Source: Sulfobacillus thermotolerans (lineage in GTDB: Bacteria; Bacillota; Sulfobacillia; Sulfobacillales; Sulfobacillaceae). Taken from it: a stretch of 64,000 nt of DNA. The stretch lies in NCBI GenBank assembly GCA_002951815.1, contig CP019454.1, positions 2,852,001-2,916,000 of the forward strand. Direction: 5' to 3'. A program made the position numbers and the translations under genes. Position 1 is the first letter of the stretch, and each line of letters opens with the position of its first letter. Shown here one piece after another: positions 31,673 to 40,726 of this stretch. The notes beneath the pieces are model-generated. The model worked only from the letters and a program-made list of their open reading frames with translations, was not told where the DNA came from and made no database searches.

Positions 31673-32443
31673 TTATCGCACCCCATGAAAGGACAACACT
31701 AAGGACTGCACCACTAAGCTCCAGCCATTAGCAAGAACAAACAGCAACAATTTCAAAGGCAAAGAAATCAATGTCGGCGGCACCATCATCATTCCGAGTG
31801 ACATGAGTACCGTGGAAACAACCAAATCCACAATGACAAACGGAATAAAGATATAGACTCCAATTTCAAACGCTGTTTTCAGCTCCGAAATGATAAACGC
31901 CGGAATCAATGCCACAGTCGGCACCTGACTAAGACTTTTGGGGGGAGGCAGATGATCGAGTCGCAAGAATAAGGCGATATCCGTCGGACGCGTTTGTTGA
32001 TACATGAAAAGACGCAAAGGGCCGAGAGCTTTATTGGAGGCCTGAATAAGACCCATATGGCCATGCATATAGGGGATCAGGGCTTGGTGGTCAATTTGTT
32101 GAAAGGTAGGCGCCATAATGAAAAAAGTGAGAAACAACGCCAACCCGATCAGCACCTGATTAGGGGGCGTCTGTTGCAACCCCAGCGCACTGCGTACAAA
32201 AGCCAAGACGGTAATGACACGCGTAAATGCGGTCATTGTCAAGAGCAAGGCAGGCACGAATGACAACAACGTTAATAAGGCTAAAATACTGATGACTTGA
32301 GAGGGAGAGCTTCCTCCATGCGTGTTAAGCGTCACTGAGGGAATCGACAGACTACTTTGGGCAAAGGCCTGTGGACCCGTCGAGATAAGGATGAGGACAG
32401 CCCCCATGCCTCCCCACCAACGCGACAAACGGCGGCTTCTCAC
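31673..32443 (-). CDS. fliP: Flagellar export protein FliP
   Basis: This 256-residue protein has a cleavable signal (about 1-28, ending PQAFAQ), as is usual for FliP. Conserved segments are LTLLSFVPALLLTMTAFTRV, RSALGLQQTPPNQVLIGLAL, PTFQQ, and the C-terminal IPFVIVDLVVSTVLMSLGMM and PPTLISLPLKLLLFVLANGW. It is a core export-gate subunit. Its start overlaps the fliO stop by 4 bases. Confidence 0.97.
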   Translation of the reverse strand: MRSRRLSRWWGGMGAVLILISTGPQAFAQSSLSIPSVTLNTHGGSSPSQVISILALLTLLSFVPALLLTMTAFTRVITVLAFVRSALGLQQTPPNQVLIGLALFLTFFIMAPTFQQIDHQALIPYMHGHMGLIQASNKALGPLRLFMYQQTRPTDIALFLRLDHLPPPKSLSQVPTVALIPAFIISELKTAFEIGVYIFIPFVIVDLVVSTVLMSLGMMMVPPTLISLPLKLLLFVLANGWSLVVQSLVLSFHGVR

Positions 32444-32799
32444 GACTTGCCCTCACCTCGGCGCAACTTGCGCCACAGCTCCTCGGCAAATGGCGGCAAA
32501 GTGGTTGAGACGACACGACTCGCCGTGGGCGCTTGCCTCGTAATCGCGTCCGCGTCCACTTCCATCAATAAAGAGATCGTTTGTTCCGTGACACCGAGTG
32601 CCACCGTCTTATCCGCGATTTGCACCAGCGCAATGCCGCGTTTAGGCCCTAATGGGAGATAATCTATTTGCTCCAAGTACTGGGCATGGCTAACCTTGCC
32701 CCAGCCCATCTTCTTTAGTAGGCGGGCAGCAACATACGCCAAGCCAACCACTAAAATCATCGCCCATAAAAAATTAAAAAACAGGCCTAACGAATTCAA
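32440..32799 (-). CDS. fliO: FliO/FliZ-like flagellar export chaperone
   Basis: This 119-residue protein starts at TTG 32799 after a GGGGGG tract. It has an N-terminal transmembrane helix (FFNFLWAMILVVGLAYVAAR) and a small cytosolic domain with YLEQIDYLPLGPKRGIALVQ and ADKTVALGVTEQTISLL, as in FliO. FliO helps assemble FliP. It is the first gene of the second flagellar block. Confidence 0.82.
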   Translation of the reverse strand: MNSLGLFFNFLWAMILVVGLAYVAARLLKKMGWGKVSHAQYLEQIDYLPLGPKRGIALVQIADKTVALGVTEQTISLLMEVDADAITRQAPTASRVVSTTLPPFAEELWRKLRRGEGKS

Positions 32800-33099
32800 A
32801 GAATGCCCCCCTAGCTAGGGCATATTATATAAAGAACCAAATCTCGACACGAAACAACAAGACGCATTTAATCGAAAAAATTTTCGACAGCATTCCCTAG
32901 GCCCCAAGCCATATATATTTAGAAGATTTCGTGCGTAGTCTTGAGGTCACTCTCTTCCGCCAAATCCCCGCCCATCGTCTCGCCCATTCATTGAATGTCT
33001 TGCAATCCCTCGCATACGTTCTCTGATTCCCGTATACCAACCGTTCTGATGGACTTATCCAAGTCTGATCATCGTTAATCAATTGATCAAACGGAGCCA
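32800..33099 (-). promoter_or_regulatory. Leader of the second flagellar block and IS607 flank
   Basis: A minus-strand TATAAT (plus 32824-32829) lies 25 bases before the fliO start, without a clear -35. A perfect 12-bp palindrome CCCTAGCTAGGG sits at 32809-32820, over the expected transcription start. Between 32897 and 33100 a 67-codon minus-strand ORF with a GTG start after AGGAAG could be a small protein or the remnant of an interrupted gene. Nothing else is seen. Confidence 0.4.
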
Positions 33100-33119
33100 C
33101 CTTCCTGTGTCATCATGCC

Positions 33120-33225
33120 ACCGCTTCTTAGGGCCATTGGCCGGTCGTCCACGGGCGGGCACTCCACAGGCTGTCACCGAGCAGGTCTGCCGTCAGGCAG
33201 ACACGGGTGAGGAGCCCCTCACCGA
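33120..33225 (-). ncRNA. Putative omega/reRNA scaffold at the tnpB 3' end
   Basis: Two adjacent stem-loops, GTCTGCC/GGCAGAC (33185-33202) and GGTGAGG/CCTCACC (33206-33222), span the tnpB stop codon. A GGCCATTGGCC inverted repeat follows near 33132. TnpB-associated guide RNAs lie exactly here, with the guide reading into the flank beyond the element end. The guide boundary is unknown. Confidence 0.4.
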
Positions 33226-34381
33226 ACTCTCGGCCACGGTTCGCAAATTGATCGCCGCATTGATGTCGCGGTCGTGGTGTGTGTGACATTCTGGGCACGT
33301 CCACTCCCGCATAGCGAGCGGCATTTTCGGCATTTTGTATCCACACGCGGAACACGTTTTGCTGCTCGGATACCAACGGCTCACGATGACCACCGTTTTC
33401 CCGCATTGGGCCGCTTTGTATGCGAGTTGCCGACGGAATTCCCCAAAGCCCATATCAGCAATCGCCCGGGCGAGAGGATGATTTTTGAGCATCCCGGCGA
33501 CGTTCAGGTCCTCGATGGCCATGACATCGAAGCGCTGCACGAGATCGGTGGTCAGTTGGTGTAACGCATCCGCCCGGATATTCGCAATCCGCGCATGGCG
33601 TCGGGCCATGCGCCGCTGCGTCTTTCGCATATTCTGGGACAAGGGCATGGGCATCCCTTTCGGGGTGGGCTGGCCGGGCTGAAGCCCGGCGCGGACTTTG
33701 GCGACTTCCATCTGGCGACTGAATTGTTTCGATAACCGCCGAAGCTGTGCCAAAGGCGTCCGCATAGGCTTTCGGTCCCACGATCTTCTCTCCGGTCGAG
33801 AGCGTCGCCAACGCCGACACGCCCAAATCCACGCCGACTACCGCTTGGCGTTCGCGGCGGACACTGGGGGGATCGGGAAGTTCGACGGTGACGCTCAAAA
33901 ACCAGCGATCAGCGGTCCGCGACACGGTGCCTGCTACCACTGTGCCGAGAAATCGCAACGGTTCGTGCATGCGCACCCAGCCTAATTTGGGAATATGCAC
34001 TTTTTGCCCTTTGACCGTGAATGGGTCGTTGGTGAGCGTAAAGCTGTCGTGTCGGCCCTTTTTCTTAAACGTGGGATACTCGGCGATCCCCGCAAAGAAA
34101 TTCTTGAACGCTTGACCCAAGTGCATAATCGCCATCTGGGGGGCGTTCTTGGTAACCTCCAGCATCCAGGGGAAGGCGTCGCGCTTAAGGGCATTGAGTT
34201 GACGCCGCAGAGCGGCTTCGGTCGGCTTGGGCAACGTAGGATCGGCTTTCCATGCGTCGAACTGTTGTTGCCACTGATCCAAGGCCCCATTGTACGCGAA
34301 ACGGGCCGTCCCGGCGGCCTTGCGGAAATACGTCTCTTGAACGTTATTCGGGTCGAGCGCAATCTTATGGGCCAGAATCAT
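33193..34381 (-). pseudogene. tnpB: TnpB (OrfB) RNA-guided nuclease, split by a frameshift
   Basis: The N-terminal frame (from ATG 34381) holds the helix-turn-helix region, KNFFAGIAEYPTFKKKGRHD and the first RuvC Asp in GVDLGVSALATLS. It loses homology after KAYADA near 33755. A second frame (stop at 33193) continues with LAQLRRLSKQFSRQ and holds the RuvC Glu (VMAIEDLNV), the zinc ribbon CSAC/CPEC and the last Asp (HHDRDINAAIN). Together they give about 395 residues with all catalytic positions intact. A single-base shift near 33750-33760 either inactivates the gene or is bypassed by ribosomal frameshifting. It overlaps tnpA by 4 bases. Confidence 0.85.
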
Positions 34382-35007
34382 GATGACGCCTCCTCCAGGG
34401 CGTGTCTCACGCCGTCGAGCAATTTTTGGTTCTTGCGGGAGCGGCTGCCGTAGAGCCGAGCCGAAAACACGGTGATTATTTCGAGGACGTCTTGAGCCAG
34501 CTCTTCCTCAAAGGTCGTGTCCTCGCCTTGATTGAGAATCACCACCTCCACCTGCTTGGCTTCGCAGATCGCAAAGACGAGCTCCGCCCCAAAGCGCACG
34601 AGACGGTCCTTATGGGTCACAACCAGCCGACCGACCCGGTCGGCGAGGATGTCATTTAAGAGGCGCTTGAGACCCTTTTTGTGATAATTCATCCCGGATC
34701 CGAGATCCGCCACGACCTCAAAGGTCCACCCTTGACGGGCACAATAGATCTCCAGCACGTGCTTTTGCCGCTCCAGATCGTCTTTCTGGTCGTGGCTCGA
34801 TACGCGGGCATAGGCGACGGTTTTGCGACGCGGGCTGCGTCGGTGAAACTGGTCAGGTCGCAACCGGGCCAAGTCGTAACGCCGATACCCACCCGCTGTG
34901 CGTTCATCGGGCAACAACGTTCCTTCGTGGTCCCATCGACGTAACGTCGATGGGGTCACACCTAAAAATTCCGCCGCTTCACGAATGCCGACAAGTTTTC
35001 TATGCAT
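34378..35007 (-). CDS. tnpA: IS607-type serine transposase TnpA
   Basis: The ATG at 35007 (209 aa) lies only 5 bases after a TATAAT, so the message may be leaderless; a TTG at 35022 is the alternative. A MerR-like helix-turn-helix (IREAAEFLGVTPSTLRRWDH) precedes the catalytic domain with AYARVSSHDQKDDLERQ, whose first Ser after ARV is the nucleophile. Other conserved segments are GSGMNYHKKGLKRLLND and VVTHKDRLVRFG. It looks complete and catalyses excision and insertion of the element. Confidence 0.92.
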   Translation of the reverse strand: MHRKLVGIREAAEFLGVTPSTLRRWDHEGTLLPDERTAGGYRRYDLARLRPDQFHRRSPRRKTVAYARVSSHDQKDDLERQKHVLEIYCARQGWTFEVVADLGSGMNYHKKGLKRLLNDILADRVGRLVVTHKDRLVRFGAELVFAICEAKQVEVVILNQGEDTTFEEELAQDVLEIITVFSARLYGSRSRKNQKLLDGVRHALEEASS

Positions 35008-35130
35008 ACCTAAATTATACAATAATGGGTAACCATAGGTAAACTTTTAGCAAACTGTTAAAACCTTACCGCCTTGGTGTCTATATACGGCAAAACCTCC
35101 AAATATTTTTGCAAAAACCAACAAAATCTC

Positions 35131-35161
35131 TTGCATTTTTCGTCAGTAAAGGCGTTATAAT
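35131..35161 (+). promoter_or_regulatory. Putative promoter of the gntR-ABC operon
   Basis: TTGCAT (35131-35136) and TATAAT (35156-35161) are 19 bp apart, a little long. They lie 37 bp before the start. GTCGTAAAACGTCTTAC just downstream is a possible site for autoregulation. Confidence 0.5.
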
Positions 35162-35197
35162 CGAGTCGTAAAACGTCTTACCTTAGGAGGGTTGTCA

Positions 35198-35938
35198 TTG
35201 ACCAGTCGCTTCGTTCCCCGCCAGCGTCTCGCTCGGGAAAGCATTGAAGCACTGCTATCAACCATGAGCGCTGGCAGCAAGCTCCCTTCCGAGGAACAAC
35301 TGGCCAAGCAACTAGGCATTAGTCGACCGACCATTCGTTCAGCGCTCAGCGCGCTGGAACAAGAGGGTCTCATTGTTCGTCGCCATGGCGTTGGAACGTT
35401 TGCCTCCACGCCTCACACCGACATGGACGCTTCGTTACAGGTGTTAAACAGCGTGGCGGATATTGTCCGCAACAACGGTTATACACCCGCCGTGACCGAC
35501 GTCCATATCACCTCGGTGTCCCTGCCGACCGCGGTCTGTGATGCCTTGTTGCTCCCGACAGCCTCCCCGGGATTTCGCGTCGTGCGGACAGTGACAGCCG
35601 ATGGCCAACCCGCGGTGTTTCTAGTGGACTATCTGCCAGAAACGATTGGGAAAATTTCGGTAGACTTATCTGTTTTTTCTGATAAAATGATCGCCGCTTT
35701 AGCGCATTTGGGTGTTTTCATCTTATATGCGCGCACCCATCTCAGTATTCAACGGAGTACAGCCGAAGCGGCTGAAGCGCTGAATATCGCCACAGGCGAT
35801 CCCGTCTTGTATCTTCAGCAAGTAGCTTATACAACGGACCACACACCAGCGATATACAGCATTGGCTATCACCGTGAAGGCGTTATCACGTATACCTTAA
35901 CCCGGTACGCGGACGTATCAGAAAGGGCCGAGCCGTGA
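35198..35938 (+). CDS. GntR-family (HutC/UTRA) transcriptional regulator
   Basis: The TTG at 35198 is preferred over the TTG at 35192 because AGGAGG (35185-35190) is 7 bases away. An N-terminal winged helix (EEQLAKQLGISRPTIRSALS then EQEGLIVRRHGVGTF, about 28-70) is followed by a UTRA ligand domain (about 80-245, with GFRVVRTVTADGQPAVFLVD and PVLYLQQVAYTTDHTPA). UTRA proteins sense sugars or their phosphates. It probably regulates the downstream importer; its last bases overlap the first permease start (GTGA). Confidence 0.88.
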   Translation: MTSRFVPRQRLARESIEALLSTMSAGSKLPSEEQLAKQLGISRPTIRSALSALEQEGLIVRRHGVGTFASTPHTDMDASLQVLNSVADIVRNNGYTPAVTDVHITSVSLPTAVCDALLLPTASPGFRVVRTVTADGQPAVFLVDYLPETIGKISVDLSVFSDKMIAALAHLGVFILYARTHLSIQRSTAEAAEALNIATGDPVLYLQQVAYTTDHTPAIYSIGYHREGVITYTLTRYADVSERAEP

Positions 35939-36819
35939 AAACCATCAAACATTCGCCGCCGCATAAAGGATTATGGTATCTATTGCCAGCGCTAATTATT
36001 TTGGGTGTCTTCTGGATGATCCCATTGGTGATGGTTTTTGGTTATAGCTTCTTTCATTTTATCTATGGCACACATCCTCACTTTGTTGGCTTGTCACAAT
36101 ATCAACAATTATTCACCTCCAGTCTTTTTTGGTTGTCATTACGCACCACCTTGATTTTCGCGGCAGCGGTTGTAATCGGGGGGAGTGCCATTTCTTTGCT
36201 GTTCGCGGTTCTCTTGTTTCGCGGCATCCGTGCCGTAGGCCTTTTTCGCGCCTTGTTTTTTCTGCCCTATGTGATGCCAGTGGTTGCCACGTCAACGGTA
36301 TGGCTCTGGATGTACCAGCCCTCGGTTGGCGTCATTGACCGTATCTTCGCAATGGTAGGACTGCCAGGCAATATTGGCTGGGTGAATGAGCCGCGGTTGG
36401 CGCTGATCAGCTTGATTATCTATACCATCTGGTTCAGTTTTGGATTTACCATGCTTCTTTTCATGGCGGGACTGACAAATATCTCTAGGGAATTGTTAGA
36501 GGCTGCAGAGGTGGATGGCGCGAATTCGTGGCGGCAATTTTGGAGCATTACGTGGCCTCTATTGTCTCCAACGACTCTGTTTGTGGTAGTCATCAATACG
36601 ATTAACGCCTTCCAAACCTTTACGCAAATCTACGCCCTGACACGAGGCGGACCCGTAAATGGCACCACCACGCTGACGTATTTGATTTATGAAACAGCTT
36701 TTAATTACTTTCACTTTGGCGGGGCCTCGGCGACTGCCGTGGTATTCTTCCTGTTGATTCTGGCGCTGACCGGGTTGCAGTTCTGGGTATCCCGCAAAGC
36801 GGTCTATTACGGAGGCTAA
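35935..36819 (+). CDS. Sugar ABC transporter permease, MalF/UgpA type
   Basis: This 294-residue protein starts at GTG 35935, overlapping gntR by 4 bases. It has six transmembrane helices and the EAA loop ELLEAAEVDGANSWRQFWSI near 185-205 that docks the ATPase. It pairs with the next gene to form the channel of a carbohydrate (CUT1-type) importer. The substrate cannot be read from sequence. Confidence 0.9.
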   Translation: MKTIKHSPPHKGLWYLLPALIILGVFWMIPLVMVFGYSFFHFIYGTHPHFVGLSQYQQLFTSSLFWLSLRTTLIFAAAVVIGGSAISLLFAVLLFRGIRAVGLFRALFFLPYVMPVVATSTVWLWMYQPSVGVIDRIFAMVGLPGNIGWVNEPRLALISLIIYTIWFSFGFTMLLFMAGLTNISRELLEAAEVDGANSWRQFWSITWPLLSPTTLFVVVINTINAFQTFTQIYALTRGGPVNGTTTLTYLIYETAFNYFHFGGASATAVVFFLLILALTGLQFWVSRKAVYYGG

Positions 36820-36823
36820 AAAC

Positions 36824-37642
36824 ATGGTTCACGGCCGTCGCCTGCTTGTTTATGCGTTCTTGATTATCAGTGCGGTCATCACCTTGTTTCCGATTTGGTG
36901 GATATTCGCCACGTCTTTAGAAACCGCCGCGCGTGCCTATTCGTTTCCTGGAGCGCTCATTCCGCAAGGGATTTTGTCGAACTACCAAGCCGCCTGGCGT
37001 CTTGCCCCATGGCTCCGGTTTCTATTGAACTCGCTTGGCATTGGCATCGCCACTACCGTACTCGCTTTGGGCACGTCATTACTGGCCGCGTATGGCATTG
37101 TGTATCTGCCGGGACGCTTTAGTAAAGTCGTGCTCGGGCTGATTCTGGCCACTATGATGATCCCGTTTTACTCCATATTAGTCCCTGACTACTTAATCGT
37201 TCGCGACCTCGGTTGGCTCAATACCTATGCGGCTCAAATCGTTCCGTTCGCAGCCAATGGCTTTGCCGTCTTTATGTTAGTGCAATTTATGCGCCAGCTG
37301 CCCAAAGAACTCCGCGATGCGGCTCGGATTGACGGCATTGGTGATTGGGGCTATCTGTGGCAGATTGTGGTTCCCAACTTAGGCCCGGCGTTAGCGACCG
37401 TTAGCATCTATTTATTTCTCTTGAGCTGGAATGCCTTTCTCTGGCCGCTCATTGTTACGACCGGCCCGAGCGTCCAACCTATCCAAGTTGGCCTCGCCGA
37501 TTTTCTGTCCACCGCCAACGGTACCGATTGGACGGTGTTGTCGGCCGCGGCCGCCATCACGACCTTGCCTGTATTGATTTTGTACATCATCGCACAGCGT
37601 CAAATTGTGGAATCTGTCAGTCAAACAGGTATTAAGGGATAG
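36824..37642 (+). CDS. Sugar ABC transporter permease, MalG/UgpE type
   Basis: This 272-residue protein starts four bases after the previous gene, with GGAGG in its end. It has six transmembrane helices, and the EAA loop is ELRDAARIDGIGDWGYLWQI. It is the second half of the importer channel. No ATPase gene follows, so a shared MsmX-like ATPase is expected elsewhere in the genome. Confidence 0.9.
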   Translation: MVHGRRLLVYAFLIISAVITLFPIWWIFATSLETAARAYSFPGALIPQGILSNYQAAWRLAPWLRFLLNSLGIGIATTVLALGTSLLAAYGIVYLPGRFSKVVLGLILATMMIPFYSILVPDYLIVRDLGWLNTYAAQIVPFAANGFAVFMLVQFMRQLPKELRDAARIDGIGDWGYLWQIVVPNLGPALATVSIYLFLLSWNAFLWPLIVTTGPSVQPIQVGLADFLSTANGTDWTVLSAAAAITTLPVLILYIIAQRQIVESVSQTGIKG

Positions 37643-37685
37643 AACTTCGAACACAATCGATAGAGACGATATGAGGAGGGTTTTT

Positions 37686-38996
37686 ATGAAACCGAATACC
37701 AAAATCCGCTGGACCGCGTCCGCTGCGGGAGCCGCTGTCCTTGCGGCAGGATTGGCGGGATGTGGCCAATCGACAGCCACCCCGTCCACGCCCAAAAACA
37801 ATGCTCCGGTCACCATCACATTTTGGAACGAAATGACGGGCCCCTATGAGACAGCCTTAGCCGGCGAAATTCAGCAATTTCACAAGCTTCACCCTAACAT
37901 TACCGTCAAAGATGTGGTCGTCCCCAACGACGCCGCCTTAGAGCCTAAGCTCCTCTCTGCTGTCGTCGGGCAAAATCCTCCGACAATCTCCCAAATGAAT
38001 CCTCCCTGGGCGACCGGCTTTATCCAGACCGGCAGCTTGGTGAACTTAAGCCCACTGATTGCCGGATCGCATGGCTTCTCGTTATCGCCTTTTTATCCCA
38101 ACATGCTCAAACCCGGCAAATGGCCAGGCGGCCAGCAATATCTGATGCCGTTCAATCTGGGTGCTGCCATTATGTACTATAATAAGGCCGCTTTTCAGGC
38201 TGCCGGCATTACCCATCCCCCGACCACTTGGGCTGAATTTGCCCAAGACAGCGCAAAATTATCTGGCCCGGGCAAGCAAGCGTTTGCCATCACCCTCGTG
38301 CATACCTATCCATGGTTGGCGTTCTTTGACCAAGCGGGTGGCAATTTTGTTGGTAAGAATGGCGAACCCAATCCTGCCGCATTCGCTGCCAATGGGCCTG
38401 CGGTCAAAGCGCTTACGCTTTGGAGCAATATGGTCAAGAACGGCTCGGCCGTGCTGACCCACGGATACGCCTCACAAACCGATTTTGCCAATGAAACCAG
38501 TTCGATATTGATTGGCACCACGGGCTTTTACCCCTATTTAGACCAAGCTGTCGCCAACAAATTCCCAATTGGTGAGGCTCCGCTGCCGGCTGATAAGATC
38601 GCAGCGACAAGCTTATTTGGTGGTTACCTCGGCATGTTTTCCAAAGCGACCCCAGCACAGCAATCGGCGGCATTTGCGTTCATTAAATACCTCACATCCA
38701 AAGCGGGGCAATTATACTGGATGGAGAAAAGCGAAGGATACCTCCCGGTTCGTAGCGACGTGGCACAGGCCGCGCAGTCCTTCTTAAACACCCATCCAGC
38801 CCAGCAAGTATCCTTAAGCGTGCTCCCCAACGCCATCGCTGAACCCAAGGTCGCTTGGTGGGACGAGTTCTCCCATGAGGTCTTGCTCAATGCCATTACG
38901 GCCGTATTAATCAACAAAGAAACGCCTCAAGCCGCCATGCACAGCGCATATCAGCAAGCGGTGGCCCTAGCGCAAAAAGACGGAACGTACCAGTAA
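37686..38996 (+). CDS. Sugar ABC transporter substrate-binding lipoprotein
   Basis: The ATG at 37686 (436 aa) has GAGGAGGG 6 bases upstream. A lipoprotein signal peptide with lipobox LAGC (Cys about residue 23) is followed by an extracytoplasmic solute-binding domain 1 (VTITFWNEMTGPYETAL near the start; YNKAAFQAAGITHPPTTWAE in the hinge region). It delivers sugar to the two permeases. A terminator follows. Confidence 0.92.
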   Translation: MKPNTKIRWTASAAGAAVLAAGLAGCGQSTATPSTPKNNAPVTITFWNEMTGPYETALAGEIQQFHKLHPNITVKDVVVPNDAALEPKLLSAVVGQNPPTISQMNPPWATGFIQTGSLVNLSPLIAGSHGFSLSPFYPNMLKPGKWPGGQQYLMPFNLGAAIMYYNKAAFQAAGITHPPTTWAEFAQDSAKLSGPGKQAFAITLVHTYPWLAFFDQAGGNFVGKNGEPNPAAFAANGPAVKALTLWSNMVKNGSAVLTHGYASQTDFANETSSILIGTTGFYPYLDQAVANKFPIGEAPLPADKIAATSLFGGYLGMFSKATPAQQSAAFAFIKYLTSKAGQLYWMEKSEGYLPVRSDVAQAAQSFLNTHPAQQVSLSVLPNAIAEPKVAWWDEFSHEVLLNAITAVLINKETPQAAMHSAYQQAVALAQKDGTYQ

Positions 38997-39052
38997 TCCC
39001 GACACCTACATCAAGCACCGAACGGGTAATATTTCTCGTTCCTGGTCGGTCT

Positions 39053-39089
39053 AAAAAGCCCGTGGCACTATGCCATGGGCTTTTTTTCT
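39053..39089 (+). terminator. Terminator of the ABC operon
   Basis: AAAAAGCCCGTGGCA pairs with TGCCATGGGCTTTTT (one mismatch), loop CTA, followed by TTT. It is a strong rho-independent terminator. Confidence 0.92.
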
Positions 39090-39245
39090 AGCACATGACC
39101 AACCCTTTCGTATCTCGGTCAGTTGGGACTCGTATTGCTCTACAATAATTGGGAAAAATTCGGAGGAAATTTGGTGCAGATGAAAAGCTCGACAATAGAT
39201 CCTTCAAATAATCCCCTCATAAAAAGCGGCGAAGACAGTAACCCA

Positions 39246-39431
39246 TTATCGCCGTAAGACGGACCACGCAATGGAGATGAGTATCAAGGCCGTTAACCCC
39301 CACCGCACAATCCATGGCCACCCAGGCCCCGTAGACTTCCAGCTCCCACGATGATTACGCATAGCTGGCCACACGCCCGCGCCTAAAATCGCAACGAAAA
39401 GTACTATGACGCCTATCACGCTAGCCCCCAT
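39246..39431 (-). CDS. Small two-helix membrane protein
   Basis: This 61-residue protein has AGAGGAGAC 4-12 bases before its ATG. There are transmembrane helices at about 4-22 and 39-58 with a short basic loop between. No family is recognised. It stands alone between the ABC operon and the surface-protein gene. Confidence 0.55.
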   Translation of the reverse strand: MGASVIGVIVLFVAILGAGVWPAMRNHRGSWKSTGPGWPWIVRWGLTALILISIAWSVLRR

Positions 39432-39736
39432 ACGTTGTCTCCTCTATTTTCTGAGCTCGACCCCCCGAGATCTCTCCAAGACAAATCGTGACGTCGAGGA
39501 GCTGTATCGACGCCCTGTTTCTGCCTCGGGTTGAAAGCCTCGCCGTTAATCGATACCGATGACCTAACAAAAAATAGTCGACGCAAAATGATAGCCCACA
39601 TGCGACGAAGGTGGAAAGATAATAAGATCTTAGCACAACACAGGGCCCAACAGCGCATCACGACAGCAAGCATAGCCTTTCTGAACCGCACTGTTATAGC
39701 GGTTCAAAAAGGCTATGCCGATAAAGGTACTATATA
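39432..39736. repeat. Intergenic region with a 20-bp inverted repeat
   Basis: No gene is seen. Arms 39670-39689 and 39699-39718 (GCATAGCCTTTCTGAACCGC and its inverse, one mismatch in 20) with a 9-nt loop form a long hairpin. There is no T-run on either side. It lies just 3' of the minus-strand surface-protein gene and may stabilise that mRNA, or it may be a small repeat element. Confidence 0.6.
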
Positions 39737-40513
39737 TTACTGCAAACGAGTGCGGTTGCGAAGCCAAAAGGCACCAAGGCCCAATATGGCCACGGCAGGC
39801 AACACAGCAGCATAGGGCACCTCTGGGAGTTGCCCAGTCGGAATCATCATTGTTGCCGTGCCCGAAACAATATCGTCGTTCCACGAATTGTCATCTACTG
39901 GTCCCATACGAAAGGTTTGCGTTTGAGCTCTATTCAAGGTAGTTAAGCCTGGTAAAGGTCCATTTTCATCGGGGCTGACAATCGCCAAGTTCTGCCCTGA
40001 GGTCAAAGACAACGACGACGGCAACACCACTTGGTACGTGGCGGTTGCGGATTGGTCACCCGTTTCTCCTTTCAAGTACGTGATGCCAGGATTGCCTGGT
40101 GTCGTTAATGATGCGGCAAACGCGGTAGATTCAACTGTTCCGGAGTTATTAATAACGTCCACATAGATGGTCTGAGGAAACGCATGAAACTCTTTATTAC
40201 TGGTGTTAGGTGGCGTGCCAAAGTCGCTGCCGTCGGGTGAGGTCTGCGTTACGGTGACCGTTAGATTATACGTGTGAGAAGAACCCGAGACCGGCGATGC
40301 GCTAAAGCCTGTTAACACGAAATTTGACGGAGGCGGCGAAGTCGGTGTTGAAGGGGGTGGCGAAACGGGCCCTCCTGAAGCAAATGCCGCAGACGAAGCG
40401 GCACCCATTAATAGCAAAGCTCCTCCTATACTTGCTGCAAACACACCAAGACGACCAACGCTTGGCCCTATCTTCCAGGCATCTCTCACTGAATTCACGC
40501 TCCTATGGTCCAA
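39737..40513 (-). CDS. Secreted surface protein with sorting-signal-like C-terminus
   Basis: This 258-residue protein has a twin-hydrophobic signal region (VFAASIGGALLLMGAASSAA, about 24-45), a Pro-rich linker, a beta-rich domain of about 170 residues and a tripartite end. That end is LPEVPY, a hydrophobic helix (AAVLPAVAILGLGAFWL) and a basic tail (RNRTRLQ). It resembles LPXTG- or CTERM-type sorting signals without being a standard LPXTG. No enzyme motif is seen. It lies between the sugar importer and flgE. Confidence 0.6.
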   Translation of the reverse strand: MDHRSVNSVRDAWKIGPSVGRLGVFAASIGGALLLMGAASSAAFASGGPVSPPPSTPTSPPPSNFVLTGFSASPVSGSSHTYNLTVTVTQTSPDGSDFGTPPNTSNKEFHAFPQTIYVDVINNSGTVESTAFAASLTTPGNPGITYLKGETGDQSATATYQVVLPSSLSLTSGQNLAIVSPDENGPLPGLTTLNRAQTQTFRMGPVDDNSWNDDIVSGTATMMIPTGQLPEVPYAAVLPAVAILGLGAFWLRNRTRLQ

Positions 40514-40692
40514 TTAAGACCACGGTTCTCTTATAACGTCAAAACATTGATGCATTGGCCAATGGTCTTGGCTAAGCATAGCCATCGCGCGGCCTCTCGT
40601 CAGTATAGAGAACCGTCTCGTATTGCGTTCCAAAATGGCTATCACAAGGAGCTTCCGAAAATCATCGTGATGTTTCCCCGAACCCATAATTG

Positions 40693-40726
40693 CGAAAAAG
40701 CCCGGCTTATCGCCAGGCTTTTTTCG
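40693..40726 (-). terminator. Terminator of the first flagellar block
   Basis: AAAAAGCC-GGC pairs with GCC-GGCTTTTT (one internal mismatch) with loop TTATC. The T-run lies on the minus strand, 24 bp after flgE. It shows that the flgE transcript ends here and does not reach fliO. Confidence 0.85.

Larger units (their letters stand above)
33100..35045 (-). mobile_element. IS607-family element (tnpA plus frameshifted tnpB)
   Basis: A serine-type transposase with an N-terminal MerR-like helix-turn-helix and a downstream TnpB overlap by ATGA, the standard IS607 arrangement. Exact ends cannot be set by eye, as IS607 elements have no terminal inverted repeats or target duplications. GGTAA repeats at 35030-35042 and the paired hairpins near 33185-33222 mark subterminal regions. 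It sits between the two flagellar blocks. Confidence 0.85.
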
